Source: Isosphaeraceae bacterium
GTDB taxonomy: Bacteria; Planctomycetota; Planctomycetia; Isosphaerales; Isosphaeraceae
Length of the DNA stretch: 32,006 nucleotides
Assembly (NCBI GenBank): GCA_021324445.1
Contig: JAJPJC010000220.1
Coordinates: forward strand, 1-32,006
Direction of reading: 5' to 3'
Below are positions 14,885 through 24,865 of this stretch, piece after piece. The stretch's first letter is position 1; each line of letters opens with the position of its first letter. The translations under genes were made by a program, and so were the position numbers. Under the pieces are notes generated by a model. It ran no database searches. It saw nothing but the letters and a program-made list of their open reading frames with translations, and was not told where the DNA came from.

Positions 14885-17407
14885 CTAGGTCACGGTCTCG
14901 TTCACGCTGCCGGTGAGGGAGCTGTTGAGCGTATCGGTGACCGTGATCGTCGTCCGCTTGCTCCTTTTCCGTAGCACCAGGCCGGTGAAGATATGCACAC
15001 CGCTGTCCGCCGCCGTGAAGGTGTAGTCGGCGGGCAGCGTGGCCGAGCTCTCCGTGCTCGAGAAGTGCACCGTGCCGACGGAGCCGGTGACGATGTTGCC
15101 GTAGGCGTCCTCGACCTCGACCGTGAGGCTGAAGGGGACGCCGGCCGTAACGCTGGTCGGGGCGATGAAGACCAACCGGCTGGCGGCCGCCGGGGTGACC
15201 GTGATGCCCGCCTGGGTGCCGGTGATACCGGGCGTCTTGGTATCGTTGACCGAGATCGACTGCGTGCCGGCCGTCCTCAGGGTGGCGCCGAAGGTGTGCA
15301 CCCCCGCGTCGGCGGCCCCGAAGGAGTAATCGCCCGGCAGCGATGCCTTCCCATCGCTGCTGGTGAAGTGCACCCTGCCGGTGTAGCCCGTGGCGACATT
15401 GCCGTAGGGATCCCGGATCGTGACGGTGAAGTTGCCGGCGATCCCGGCGGTGGTGGGCGAGGGGAAGCCGGCGACGGTCAGCGTGCTGGCCGCCGCCGAG
15501 GTGACGGCCATGACGAGCGGCGTGCCGGTGAGGGCGGAGTCCGTCGTGTCCGTGGCGGTGACGGATTGGAGGCCGGAGGTCTCCAGCGTCGGGTTGAAGG
15601 TATGCGCGCCGTTGTCCGCGGCGGTGAAGGTGTAATTGGGGGGCAGGATGGCCTGGGGGTCGCTGCTGGTGAAGTGCAGCGTCCCGGAATAGCCGGTGGC
15701 CAGGTTGCCGTAGGGGTCCACGGCCTGGACGTCAATGCCGAAGGGCTGGCCGGCGACGGCGGAGCTGTTCAAAGGGCTGATGAGCAGGTGGTTCGCCGCC
15801 GCAGCGTCGACGGTAATGCCGGCATCCGTGCCGGTGACGCCGGCCTTCCTCGCGTCCGTGACCGTGATCCACTGCGTGCCCGCCTGCTCGAAGGTCATGC
15901 TGAAGGTGTGGACGCCCTGGTCGGCTGGGGTGAAGTTATAATTCTCCGGAGCGAAGCCACTACTCACGGTGAACGTGACCGTCCCGTTGTAGCCGGTGGC
16001 CGTGGTGCCGTCGGCGTTCTTGGCCGCGACCGTGAAGGTGCCGGCGACGCCCGCCGTCGTGGGCGAGGGGAAGCCGCTGACGACGAACGTTGCGGGATCG
16101 GCGTTCGGCGGAGTGGACCAATCGTTCGCGTTGACGAGCACCGAGAGGTTGTTGGCGGCGGTGTCCGGGTTGGAATTGGCCACCGCCAGATCGGGGTGCC
16201 CGTCGCCGTTGAAGTCGCCGACGACCGCGGCCTCGGAACAATAAGGCGTGGGGTATGTCAGGGCCTGCTGGAACGTGCCATCGCCGTTGCCCACGAGCAC
16301 GCTCACGTCCCCGCTCCCGTGGTCGGCCGTTGCCAGGTCGAGTTTGCCGTCGCCGTTGAAGTCACCCACCGTTATGGCGTGAGGCTGGGCGCCGACCGCA
16401 ACGTAGGTGGGGGACTGAAGGGTGCCGTCACCATTGCCCAGGAGCATGCCTGCGCTGCCGGTATCCCAGCCGGTGGTCACGACATCGGTCTTGCCATCCC
16501 CGTTGAAGTCCCCGACGGCCACGGCGGAGAGGGAGCTCGCGTTGGTGAGAGTGGTGCTGGCGGTCGCGAAGGTCCCGTCGCCGTTGCCCAGCAACACATT
16601 CACATAGCCGTTCGTCCGTTCGATGGGGTACCCGTAGTAGGAATAATAACCCGTGGGAACAGCGGTCTCGCCCAACACCACGAGGTCGAGCTTGCCGTCG
16701 TTATTGAGATCTCCGACCGCCACGGAGTCTCCCCAGGCCACGGAGGGATGACCCTGGGTGACGGGGGCCGAGCCGGTGTAGCCTGGGGGGAACTGGCCGG
16801 GCAAGGAGAATGTCGTGCCGGCCCGGAAGGTCCCGTCGCCGTTGCCCAGGAACACGCGCTCATCGCCGCTAGAGTAGTTCCCCACCACGAGGTCGAGCTT
16901 GCCGTCGCCGTTGAAGTCCCCCACCACCGCGGACGGGGGGTACGAACCGGAGGCGACAGTCCTTGGCGCCTGCAAGGTCCCGTCGCCGTTGCCCAGGAGC
17001 ACGCTCACTCCGTCGCTCGCCGTCACCACGATGTCGGGCTTGCCATCGTTGTTGAAGTCCCCGGCCGTCACGGAGGTGGGTCCGCTGCCGGCCGCGAAGT
17101 TCTCCGCGGCCCGGAAGGTCCCGTCGCCGTTGCCCAGGAGCACGCTGACGGTGTTGCTTGCCACGTTCGCAGTCACGAGGTCCGGCTTGCCGTCGCGGTT
17201 GAAGTCTGCCACGGCGACCGAATAGGACATGAGGCCGGTGGCGTAGTTGACCGCGGGCAGAAAGCTGAGCAGGCAGCGGTCCTCCAGGACTTCGGGGGTC
17301 AGTCGGGTTGCGGACCGATTCTTGCGGACCGCGGAGCGCGGCCTCCGCCCGGACCCGGTGGGGCGCGAGCCGGAGGGCAGCGAGTTCATCCCGGGGGTCA
17401 GGTACAT
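14885..17407 (-). CDS. Secreted FG-GAP/VCBS-repeat protein with Ig-like repeats
   Basis: 840 aa from the ATG at 17407 (CAGGAGA upstream). The N-terminus is Arg-rich and ends in LEDRCLLS (41-48), the planctomycete extracellular-protein signature, so export is likely. Residues about 55-410 hold seven FG-GAP repeats with calcium-loop motifs (DFNRDGKPD, DFNNDGKPD, DFNGDGKLD, DLNNDGKLD and variants), each followed by VLLGNGDGTF. These form an integrin-alpha-like propeller. Residues about 420-840 are four tandem repeats of about 100 aa (SPTTAGVAGTFTV, GYNGTVTFT, YTFTAADxGVHTF, ITVTD), of the Ig-like kind found in giant surface proteins. No C-terminal anchor is visible: the protein ends inside the last repeat. 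Probable surface adhesin or scaffold; partner unknown. Confidence 0.88.
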   Translation of the reverse strand: MYLTPGMNSLPSGSRPTGSGRRPRSAVRKNRSATRLTPEVLEDRCLLSFLPAVNYATGLMSYSVAVADFNRDGKPDLVTANVASNTVSVLLGNGDGTFRAAENFAAGSGPTSVTAGDFNNDGKPDIVVTASDGVSVLLGNGDGTLQAPRTVASGSYPPSAVVGDFNGDGKLDLVVGNYSSGDERVFLGNGDGTFRAGTTFSLPGQFPPGYTGSAPVTQGHPSVAWGDSVAVGDLNNDGKLDLVVLGETAVPTGYYSYYGYPIERTNGYVNVLLGNGDGTFATASTTLTNASSLSAVAVGDFNGDGKTDVVTTGWDTGSAGMLLGNGDGTLQSPTYVAVGAQPHAITVGDFNGDGKLDLATADHGSGDVSVLVGNGDGTFQQALTYPTPYCSEAAVVGDFNGDGHPDLAVANSNPDTAANNLSVLVNANDWSTPPNADPATFVVSGFPSPTTAGVAGTFTVAAKNADGTTATGYNGTVTFTVSSGFAPENYNFTPADQGVHTFSMTFEQAGTQWITVTDARKAGVTGTDAGITVDAAAANHLLISPLNSSAVAGQPFGIDVQAVDPYGNLATGYSGTLHFTSSDPQAILPPNYTFTAADNGAHTFNPTLETSGLQSVTATDTTDSALTGTPLVMAVTSAAASTLTVAGFPSPTTAGIAGNFTVTIRDPYGNVATGYTGRVHFTSSDGKASLPGDYSFGAADAGVHTFGATLRTAGTQSISVNDTKTPGITGTQAGITVTPAAASRLVFIAPTSVTAGVPFSLTVEVEDAYGNIVTGSVGTVHFSSTESSATLPADYTFTAADSGVHIFTGLVLRKRSKRTTITVTDTLNSSLTGSVNETVT

Positions 17408-17564
17408 CGATTCTGTCTCCTGTTCGGAAGCGGCCTGGCTTGTGATGGTTTGGGCGACAGCCCCAGCGCGCAGGCCGGACACCGGGGCGGGGGTCTTGCT
17501 CGGCGGCCAGAACCCCGCCGGCCACTTTCGCGACGACGCATTGATGGGGTCGATCCGGTGTCCT

Positions 17565-19037
17565 TTATTCCCAGGAAACCGCGTCCACGCCGATATCCTC
17601 GGCGAAGCTCAACGGATTGCGCCTCGACTTCGGCGAAAACAGACTCGTTCCATCCTCCATACCGGCCACAAAGAGCCGATCCGGACGCTCCACATCCGCG
17701 GGCGCCAAGGCCGCCGCGGTCGGGACGAGGCCATCGGTAATCAGGCTCCGGCCATCGCCCGGGAGGGGTGACGGGGCAAAGGCGAGGGTGCTGGACATGG
17801 GAGCCGGCGGAGGAAACAAACCGATGCACGCCTCGGCCGGCAGAGAAGCATCCTCGCTTTGATGTCCAATGCCATCGGGGTCGGCGCGCACGAGGACCGT
17901 CCTGCCGTCTGCCAAAGTGGCGCGGAACAGGAATTCGCCGGCATCGTTCAGGCTCCGCGGATTCATGGAATTCTGGGGAAAGCCGACGACCGTGGACCCG
18001 GCGAGTCCGTCGCCGATGGCGACGATCGTGTCTGCGACCGGATCCGGGCCGTCGAAGTAACCGCGGCCGCCGGCTTTCAGGGTGGCTCCGAAAACGATCT
18101 CGCCGCCGTTGTTGATGCTGAGCTGGCCGCTGGGGAGGATCTGGCTGTAAGGGCCCGTCGTGTCCACGAACGGCGTGAGCGTGCCGTTCTCGGCAACCAG
18201 GAGGGCCTGGCCGCCAGCCGTCAGGTCCGCGGGAATCGCGACCGTCCCCGGGTCATTGATCTCGGCCCCGTAGAAGTCGCGGTAGGTTCCGCCAGCCGTG
18301 ACGAGGGTCTCGGTGACCAGGCCGTTGCCCTCGAAGACGCCGGTCGGTCCTCCGCTCAGCGTGGCCCGAAAGCTCCCCAACTCGCCATGGACCTGGTGCG
18401 CGAGGCTACTGGGGAACGCCGAGAACTCGCCGCCGGTGACGTAGAGCGTGCTCGTGGGCCCGCCGTCGCCCGCGAAGAATCCCGTTTCGCCGGAGCGCAA
18501 CGTGGCGCGGAAGTAAACTTCCCCTCGGGCGTCGATGCGCGCCGCGGGATTCGGGATACTGCTGAAGGGGCTGGCCGGCTCCGTGTCCGCGATGCGCGTC
18601 AGGTCACCACCACGACCCGTGAAGAGGGCCTGAGCCCCGTCCGTCAGGTCGGCGCCGAAGGAGACCGTCCCGCTGTCGTTCATGTAGGGCGACAGGTAGA
18701 AGTCACTGATGAGGCTGTCGGTCTGGGCGATGGTCGTCAGGCTACCGTCACCCTCGGTCCGGTATATGGCCTCGCCGCCGGTCTTCAGCACCGCCACGAA
18801 GGCGACTTGCCCGCGATCGTTGATCGCCTGGCCCACCGGGAGCCCGCTGTACGGGCTGCCGGGGCTGGTGTCCGCGATGGGCGTAAACGTGTACGACATC
18901 AGCATCCGATCCTCGAGCGCTTCGAGGGTGAACCGACGTCCTTTCGGCTTTCGTGCCGCCGACCGCGAACGATCGGGACGGCCTTCGGTCAAGCCTTGAA
19001 CAAAACTCCGGATTTGTATGCGTGATGATAGTCTCAT
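17565..19037 (-). CDS. Secreted NxxGxVxF tandem-repeat protein (DUF7453-like)
   Basis: 490 aa from the ATG at 19037, preceded by AGGAGA. The N-terminus is basic and carries LEDRMLMS at 41-48, exactly the same position as LEDRCLLS in the downstream gene. The body is a series of about 60-aa repeats with the core N-D/N-x-G-x-V-x-F-x-A-x-L (NDRGQVAFVAVL, NDSGTVSFGADL, DARGEVYFRATL, NDPGTVAIPADL, NNGGEIVFGATL, NDAGEFLFRATL). This is the choice-of-anchor tandem-repeat type found in extracellular planctomycete proteins. The C-terminal 100 residues are proline-rich with no recognised anchor. The next gene on the strand starts 157 bp after it; co-expression is plausible. Function unknown. Confidence 0.8.
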   Translation of the reverse strand: MRLSSRIQIRSFVQGLTEGRPDRSRSAARKPKGRRFTLEALEDRMLMSYTFTPIADTSPGSPYSGLPVGQAINDRGQVAFVAVLKTGGEAIYRTEGDGSLTTIAQTDSLISDFYLSPYMNDSGTVSFGADLTDGAQALFTGRGGDLTRIADTEPASPFSSIPNPAARIDARGEVYFRATLRSGETGFFAGDGGPTSTLYVTGGEFSAFPSSLAHQVHGELGSFRATLSGGPTGVFEGNGLVTETLVTAGGTYRDFYGAEINDPGTVAIPADLTAGGQALLVAENGTLTPFVDTTGPYSQILPSGQLSINNGGEIVFGATLKAGGRGYFDGPDPVADTIVAIGDGLAGSTVVGFPQNSMNPRSLNDAGEFLFRATLADGRTVLVRADPDGIGHQSEDASLPAEACIGLFPPPAPMSSTLAFAPSPLPGDGRSLITDGLVPTAAALAPADVERPDRLFVAGMEDGTSLFSPKSRRNPLSFAEDIGVDAVSWE

Positions 19038-19520
19038 GATGAAAGTCTCCTGGCGAAGGCCGGCCTGCGAGATCATGACACGACCACCGCGGCAAGCGCG
19101 CAGGCGGGGCGCCCGGGTGGAGAGGGTACGGCTCGAGCTGGCATTCACCCTCGCCGGTGTCGAGGTGGGTGTCGGGCTGGATTCCCGCGCCCATCAGGTT
19201 CCCCATGAAGCTAATGGCGGAGGACGCCCGGTTGGTAACCGGGAATCCGAGAGACTCCGGGCGGAGCTCGCGAGATTGACTCGAGTCGGACACGGATCGC
19301 GCGTCCTGACGGAGCGGGGGCGACCAGAGGCTCCGGCCAAAAGCGTGCCCGCCGGTTCATGACACGATCGCTGCGTCGGCCGCGCCGGGGGAGCGCCCGG
19401 GCGGTGAGGTCATGGCACGGCGCAGTGCTTCAACAGCCACATCGCTTCGAAATCGAGGAATCCAACGCGGCGCCGCGCCCATCGAAATGACGGGCTTTTC
19501 GATCCGGTCCGACCCGGTGC
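19038..19520. other. Gene-free spacer
   Basis: Between the kinase stop and the NxxGxVxF gene start I see no convincing gene, RNA or repeat. CATGACACGA occurs at about 19073-19082 and again at about 19359-19368, and its significance is unclear. It must contain the promoter of the secreted-protein genes. Confidence 0.45.
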
Positions 19521-22500
19521 TCACTCCCCATTCGACGCCGATTCTGACTTGGCTTTCACCTGGAGCAGGGCCGCGGCCTCGCCGCGGAAGCGGATGAGGT
19601 CCTCATCGTCATCGTCGGGCCGGCCCCGCTCCATCCACCGGGCCGCCTTTTCGAAGCAGGTGAGCGCCAGCGGCTTGTTGCCGAGTCGCCAGTAGGCCAT
19701 GGCCTGGAAGAGGAGGTCGAGACCCTCGCATTGGCCATGGCCGGCGGCCCGGCTCCGCTCCAGGGTCGCGATGGCCTCGGCATATCGGCCCGCGCGATAC
19801 TCGGCGACGCCCAGCGTATTGAGGTAGATGCCGCGGTTCGGCCTCAGGTCGACGGCGCGGCCGGCCAAGGCCACCGCGCGCTCCGGGTTGCGGCTCGATC
19901 CGATCGCGTTGGCCAGCTTCCACGCGTAGTTGTTGCAACGTCTGGCGAGTTGTCCTCGGACGCCCGGCTGGTCCGGCTTGCACGCCACCGCGGCCTCCAG
20001 GTCGGCGATCGCGGGCTCGTACAATCGGGGCTCGGGGGACTCGGCCAGCGGGAGCGGGCCGAGGTCGACGTGCAGCGGTGGGAGAGCGGGTGCCGAGGGG
20101 TCGGCCGGGTCGCCATCGGGATAGGCTGGGGCATCCCAGTCCAGGCCCAATTCTTTCAGGCGGCGGCGGATCGCCCGAAGGTCCCACACGTGGACGGCCG
20201 GGCCATCATTGGTGGTCACCACCAGGCGGGAGCCATCGGGGCTGAAGCTGGCCCAAGCCACGTTGCACGAGTCTGGGCTCTCAAGCCGCGCGACCGTGCG
20301 TGCCGACTCGACCTCGACCAGGCGGATCACTCGGCTCGCGTCCACGACGACCACCAGTCGGCCGTCGGGGGAGAAGCAGCGACCCACGCCGCCGATTTGT
20401 CGCGCCGGCAGCCATGTGCCGACCGTCCAGAGCTGGCACGGTGATGCCATCGTCATCAGCCATTGTCCATCGGGGCTGAAGACGACCCCTGTGGGCTGAT
20501 CAATCGCCAGCTCCGTCGCCTTGGTGGCGTCGCGGATGCGCCGGACCTGCGCGCCCCTCGCCGGATCATGATTACCGGTCGCCAACCATTCCCCGTCCGG
20601 GCTAATGGCGACGGCGCGGCACTCGTCCAGCGGCCCCACATGGATCGTCCGCTCCGGGGTCGCGACGAAGGCGAAGTCCATGTCGGCGAGGGCCACGATC
20701 CGTCCCGTCCGGTCCGCGGCGATGCCACCAAGGCTCTCCGGCAAAGGAAGTTGGCGCGGTCGGCCGATGTGGAATTCACCTCGGTCCGGATCGAGCCGGA
20801 CCGGCCAGCGCCACATGCCGATCGAACCGCTCGTGAGCAGGTCGCCCGACGGCTCGAACATCAAGTGCCAGGCGTTGCCGATCGGCAAGAAGGCGAGCTC
20901 CTGGCCGTGTGCGAGGTCCCAGAGCACCGCGCCCCGGCCGGTGCCAACGGCCAGCACCCTGCCGTCGCGGCGGATCGACAGAGATTGATACTCCGTCGGC
21001 TTGACGGACGCATGGGCGAACGTCCGGTATTCGAGAGCCGGATCGACCTGATACGTGGTGAACCGGTCCTCGAGACAGCCGACGATCCGTCCGTCCCGGC
21101 TGAATTCGGTCCCCGACCAGCCGGTCACGTTCGAGATCTGAAGACCCAGGGCCGCATCCCAGAGCCGCAGCCGACCCTCCCAGCCGTTGCTGGCCAGCAG
21201 CGTGCCAGCGGGGTGGAAGCTGGCGCGCAAACCGGTGTTGGTCGAGCCCTCGAGGACCGCCTTCCGGTTGCCGGTGGCGGCGTCCCAGAGGTAGATCTTG
21301 GAATCCTCGCATGGCGTCGCCAGCGTGGTGCCGTCGGGACTCCAAACGATCCCAACGAGACTCAGGTTGGGAATGGGGATCGACCGGACGATCCGGCCCG
21401 ACTCCGCTTTCAGGATGCGTAGGGAACTGGAGACTCTCTGATCGTTCTCGACGAGGGCGATCTGGATCCCGTCGGGACTGAAGGCCGGGTCCGAGGGTGC
21501 CCGCTCGCGCCAGCGCCGGCCGGGCTGACCGGTCGCCAGGTCGTACATGAGGAACTCCCCATCCGCATGGGCCACGGCGATCCGGCGGCTGTCCGGGCTG
21601 AATCTGGCCGCCCCCCCCGCGACCTGGCCCGGATCGTTCACGGAGATGACTCCCTGTTCGATGTCCCAAACCGTCAGGGCGAAGCCGGGATAATGCGTGG
21701 TCGCGAGATAGCGTCCGTCGGGGCTGAAAGCAAAGACTTGGATCTCGCGATCGCCCCGGGCCTCGAAGCGAGCGACCTCCCCGTCGTCGACGACGCGGCG
21801 GACCTCGATCCGGTCGGCGAACCGGAGGGCATAGCGCGTCATGGTCGAATCGAACGCGATCTGGATGGCCGTTGCGGGCCGATGGATGACCCGGCCGGTC
21901 GGCTTCAGGTCGGGGAGGGCCAGGCAGGCGATCGCCTCGTCGCGGAGTGGATCAATCCGGGCGGTGGGCAGCTTCAGCTCCCGGGCTATCGTGGCCGCCC
22001 GGGCCAGGGCGTCCAGGCTGTCGAAGCGCTGTCCCATCCGCCGGCTGACCCGCATAGCGTGCGCCCGGTCCACCAGCGCGTCGAAGAGGCCCGTCCGCGT
22101 CGCGACCTCGGCACGCTCGACTTGGGCGACCTTGCCGCGGTAGACGAGCATGGCCCAGGTCGAGCCCGCGGCCAGGACGATCGTCAGGACCACCGCGGCG
22201 ATGCTGGCCGTGGCCAGCTCGGGGTTGCGGCGGCACCAGCGCCACAGCCGCTCGGGCCAGCGAATCCGCCGCGCCCGGATCGGCCGGTCGGCCAGGAAGC
22301 GTTGCAGGTCGTCGGCCAGGTCGCCGGCCGTCTGGTAGCGCCGGGCCGGCTCCCTGGCGATCGCCTTGAGGATCACGGTCTCCAGGTCTCGGGGGATGCG
22401 GCCGTCGATTGCGCGCGGCCGCGGCGGCTCGTCGTGGAGCATCCGCGCGATCAACTGGGCCCGCTCCGGTGCGGCGAACGCCGGGCGCAGCGTGGCCATC

Positions 22501-23600
22501 TCGTAAAGGGTCAAGCCCAGGCTGACGATGTCGCTCCGCGGATCGGCCTGGCCAAGGAACCGCTCCGGCGCCATGTACCGTAGCGTCCCCACTAGGTCGC
22601 CCGGTCCGGTCAGATCGTCCGACCCGTCCGCCTTGGCCAGGCCGAAGTCGGTTACCCAGGCCGTGCCCTCGGTGTCGAGCAGGATATTCGCCGGCTTGAT
22701 GTCCCGGTGCAGGACGCCCTGGTGGTGGGCGTACGCCAGGGCCTCCGCCACCTGGAGGCCGACTTTGGCCACGCTCCGGAAGTAGGGCATGTCTGACTTG
22801 CTGTTCCATTCCGAGCCGGCCCCGAAGACCTCGGTCGTGGAACCACGCGGGCATGCCGGGCCGGGACCGGCCGGGACGCCAGCGGGGGGCTGTCCCTTTC
22901 CCTGGGCGTCATGGGCGTCCCTCGCCTCCGGATCGGACGCGAATCGGCCCGTCATCAGCGCCCCGGCCAGGGTGACGGTCACCTCCGGGTCGGCCTTCCC
23001 TCCGCCGGATGGGACCGGCCCCTCGGCGAAATCCCGGGCGTCATCGGATTCGGCTCGGCGCCGGCCTCGCAGCTCGCGCAGGACGCAATCCAGGGCCTGA
23101 CCCCGGATGAATTGCATGGCAAAGAAGTGGGTACCCTCATGCTCGCCGACGCCGAAGACGGGTACGATGTTGGTGTGGTGCAACATCGCCGCCGCCCGGG
23201 CCTCGCGGCGGAACCGCTCCAACTGGCAGGCGTCGGCTAGGCTCTGGAACGGCAGCACCTTCACGGCCACGTGCCGGCCCAGGGATTCCTGCACCGCCTC
23301 GTAGACGATCCCCATCCCGCCGCGGGCCACCTCACGGAGGATGCGGTACTCGCCCAGTTGCCGCGGCGCGGCGCCGTCCGACGTGGCGGTCCTGGCCTGT
23401 GGGCCGGGCGGCCCCGCCACGACCGAGCCGAGCTCCTCGATCACCGCCATGGCGGGAAACAGGTCGCGGATCTCGGTCGCCAGCTCCGGGTAATTCGCGG
23501 TGTACTCGGCCAGGCTGGGACGCTCGCCGCGGCGGTAGCGCTCGGCGAAGTCGTTGGCCAGGTCGTTCAGCAAGTCGGGTCCGGTGCTGGATTCGTTCAT
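19521..23600 (-). CDS. Transmembrane Ser/Thr protein kinase with WD40 propeller and TPR-like tail
   Basis: 1359 aa. An N-terminal helical segment (FAERYRRGERPSLAEYTANYPELATEI) precedes the kinase: glycine loop GGMG (94-97), K114 in VAVKVL, E133, HRDIKPAN with D300, DFG 318-320, APE 344-346. All catalytic residues are present. An insert of about 95 residues (about 178-272) interrupts the domain before the catalytic loop, rich in Ala, Gly and Pro. A single membrane segment at 464-487 puts the kinase in the cytoplasm and the C-terminal part across the membrane. That part is a WD40 array (FSPDGRYLATTHYP, VWDIEQG, WSPDGTTLATPCEDSKIYLWDAATG and more, about 590-1190). A tetratricopeptide-like segment follows (NRGIYLNTLGVAEYRAGRYAEAIATLERS, about 1265-1320). 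It begins two bases after the sigma-factor stop, so the two are translationally coupled. Confidence 0.93.
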   Translation of the reverse strand: MNESSTGPDLLNDLANDFAERYRRGERPSLAEYTANYPELATEIRDLFPAMAVIEELGSVVAGPPGPQARTATSDGAAPRQLGEYRILREVARGGMGIVYEAVQESLGRHVAVKVLPFQSLADACQLERFRREARAAAMLHHTNIVPVFGVGEHEGTHFFAMQFIRGQALDCVLRELRGRRRAESDDARDFAEGPVPSGGGKADPEVTVTLAGALMTGRFASDPEARDAHDAQGKGQPPAGVPAGPGPACPRGSTTEVFGAGSEWNSKSDMPYFRSVAKVGLQVAEALAYAHHQGVLHRDIKPANILLDTEGTAWVTDFGLAKADGSDDLTGPGDLVGTLRYMAPERFLGQADPRSDIVSLGLTLYEMATLRPAFAAPERAQLIARMLHDEPPRPRAIDGRIPRDLETVILKAIAREPARRYQTAGDLADDLQRFLADRPIRARRIRWPERLWRWCRRNPELATASIAAVVLTIVLAAGSTWAMLVYRGKVAQVERAEVATRTGLFDALVDRAHAMRVSRRMGQRFDSLDALARAATIARELKLPTARIDPLRDEAIACLALPDLKPTGRVIHRPATAIQIAFDSTMTRYALRFADRIEVRRVVDDGEVARFEARGDREIQVFAFSPDGRYLATTHYPGFALTVWDIEQGVISVNDPGQVAGGAARFSPDSRRIAVAHADGEFLMYDLATGQPGRRWRERAPSDPAFSPDGIQIALVENDQRVSSSLRILKAESGRIVRSIPIPNLSLVGIVWSPDGTTLATPCEDSKIYLWDAATGNRKAVLEGSTNTGLRASFHPAGTLLASNGWEGRLRLWDAALGLQISNVTGWSGTEFSRDGRIVGCLEDRFTTYQVDPALEYRTFAHASVKPTEYQSLSIRRDGRVLAVGTGRGAVLWDLAHGQELAFLPIGNAWHLMFEPSGDLLTSGSIGMWRWPVRLDPDRGEFHIGRPRQLPLPESLGGIAADRTGRIVALADMDFAFVATPERTIHVGPLDECRAVAISPDGEWLATGNHDPARGAQVRRIRDATKATELAIDQPTGVVFSPDGQWLMTMASPCQLWTVGTWLPARQIGGVGRCFSPDGRLVVVVDASRVIRLVEVESARTVARLESPDSCNVAWASFSPDGSRLVVTTNDGPAVHVWDLRAIRRRLKELGLDWDAPAYPDGDPADPSAPALPPLHVDLGPLPLAESPEPRLYEPAIADLEAAVACKPDQPGVRGQLARRCNNYAWKLANAIGSSRNPERAVALAGRAVDLRPNRGIYLNTLGVAEYRAGRYAEAIATLERSRAAGHGQCEGLDLLFQAMAYWRLGNKPLALTCFEKAARWMERGRPDDDDEDLIRFRGEAAALLQVKAKSESASNGE

Positions 23601-23602
23601 CG

Positions 23603-24247
23603 TCAGGGTCCGATCATCCCGGTCGCGGCCAGGATCTCCTTGAGGCGCTTGATGGCGCGGACGTAGCGCATGCCGGCGGCCTTCTCCTTGATGCCCAGCA
23701 CCTGGGCGGTCTCGGCCGGGGTCAGTTGCTCGAAGTGCCGCAGGGCCAGGATCTCGCGATCGATCGGGTCCATGGCGTTGAGCGCCGCCAGCAGGAGGGC
23801 CTTGGCCTCGGCCCGCGCGGCCGCCTCGCTGGGCCGAGTGGCGTGACCCAGGAGCCGGGCGGCCAGGGCGGCGGACGTCGCCTCGGGCATCGCGCCGTGG
23901 TACAGCGGGACCTCGCGGCCGGCGTCGCGCATCTGGGTGCCCAGATGATGGCGGTGCAGTTCGCGCAGCTTGTTGCCGACGATACCGCGCAGCCAGAGGA
24001 CGAATGGCAACGCCGGCTGACGCAGGTAATCCGCCCGAAGCTTGGAGACCTCAAGGTACGCCTCCTGGACGATGTCCTGCGAATCGACGCGCCCCTGCAT
24101 CCGCTGGTCCATCCGGAGGGAGACCATGCGGCGCAGCTTCCCCTCGTGCCGGGTGAGCAGAGTGCCCCAGCTCTCCTCATCGCCGCCCGCGGCGCGTTGC
24201 AGCAAGCGGTCCGTCTCGCTTGAGTTGTCGGCGATCACGCTCCCCAT
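23603..24247 (-). CDS. ECF sigma factor coupled to the Ser/Thr kinase
   Basis: 214 aa. Region 2 is LLQRAAGGDEESWGTLLTRHEGKLRRMVSLRMDQRMQGRVDSQDIVQEAYLEV, then PFVLWLRGIVGNKLRELHRHHLG. Region 4 is MDPIDREILALRHFEQLTPAETAQVLGIKEKAAGMRYVRAIKRLKEIL. A longer linker (about 110-145) separates them. This is the planctomycete ECF kind encoded with large Ser/Thr kinases, where kinase phosphorylation is thought to control the factor. Its stop lies two bases before the kinase ATG. The ATG at 24247 has no strong ribosome site, but in-frame residues upstream show no homology. It also lies on the tRNA-bounded segment. Confidence 0.9.
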   Translation of the reverse strand: MGSVIADNSSETDRLLQRAAGGDEESWGTLLTRHEGKLRRMVSLRMDQRMQGRVDSQDIVQEAYLEVSKLRADYLRQPALPFVLWLRGIVGNKLRELHRHHLGTQMRDAGREVPLYHGAMPEATSAALAARLLGHATRPSEAAARAEAKALLLAALNAMDPIDREILALRHFEQLTPAETAQVLGIKEKAAGMRYVRAIKRLKEILAATGMIGP

Positions 24248-24865
24248 GGTAACATAATTGCGCCGCGGGCTGCTCCGGCAACCGGCGGGACGTCGGATTT
24301 GATCGCGGGACTGGGAGTCCTGCCGCAGTTCGGGCGTTCCGGGTGGCTCGCGGACCGTGATCCTCGGGCCGGTCAGAGGGTCAACAGACGACAAGGACAG
24401 GCAATGCATTCTGCACTTGGCAGGCAGTTCTTGGTAGGATGAGTGCATCATCCCTGGAGGCGCTGTCATGACCGTCTCCTCCGCATACCTTGTCGATACC
24501 TCGGTCACGCGCCGGGGGTAGCACATTGCGCGTGCTTGCTTCTCGCCTTTTGGATCGCGGGTTGAGCCAATTCACGCCTTCATCAAGACGTCCGCTCGCC
24601 GGGCCTTCCGGGCTCATGTCTGCTCCGAAAACTGACGAAGCACGGCGATCCTCCGTACAAGCCCCTCCTGCTCCAGGGTCGCAGGGAATTCGTCCACGGT
24701 CCTGGGCGGGTGCTTCAATCCCTCCCGGTGGTGCTTGGCCGGGCCGGCTTGATCGACCGCCGGTTGCGCCGGGGCTGTGTGGGTGGCCCAGGCGCGCGAT
24801 CATGGTGGTCCCGTCAACCAAGCGACAGGCCGTGAAGGCTGTGACCTTGTCGTCGCGCGAGTTCA
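24248..24865. other. Gene-free spacer upstream of the sigma-kinase operon
   Basis: No gene, RNA or clear repeat is visible. From about 24845 the sequence becomes homologous to the region just past the intact antitoxin's stop (shared TCGCGCGAG and TTCATCAGC words), marking the edge of the duplicated toxin-antitoxin segment. Confidence 0.5.

Noticed and set aside
14993..17740. 915-codon plus-strand frame opposite the FG-GAP gene
   Set aside because: Its apparent repeats (VAVAQEHA and similar) are only the complement of the FG-GAP and Ig-like repeats.
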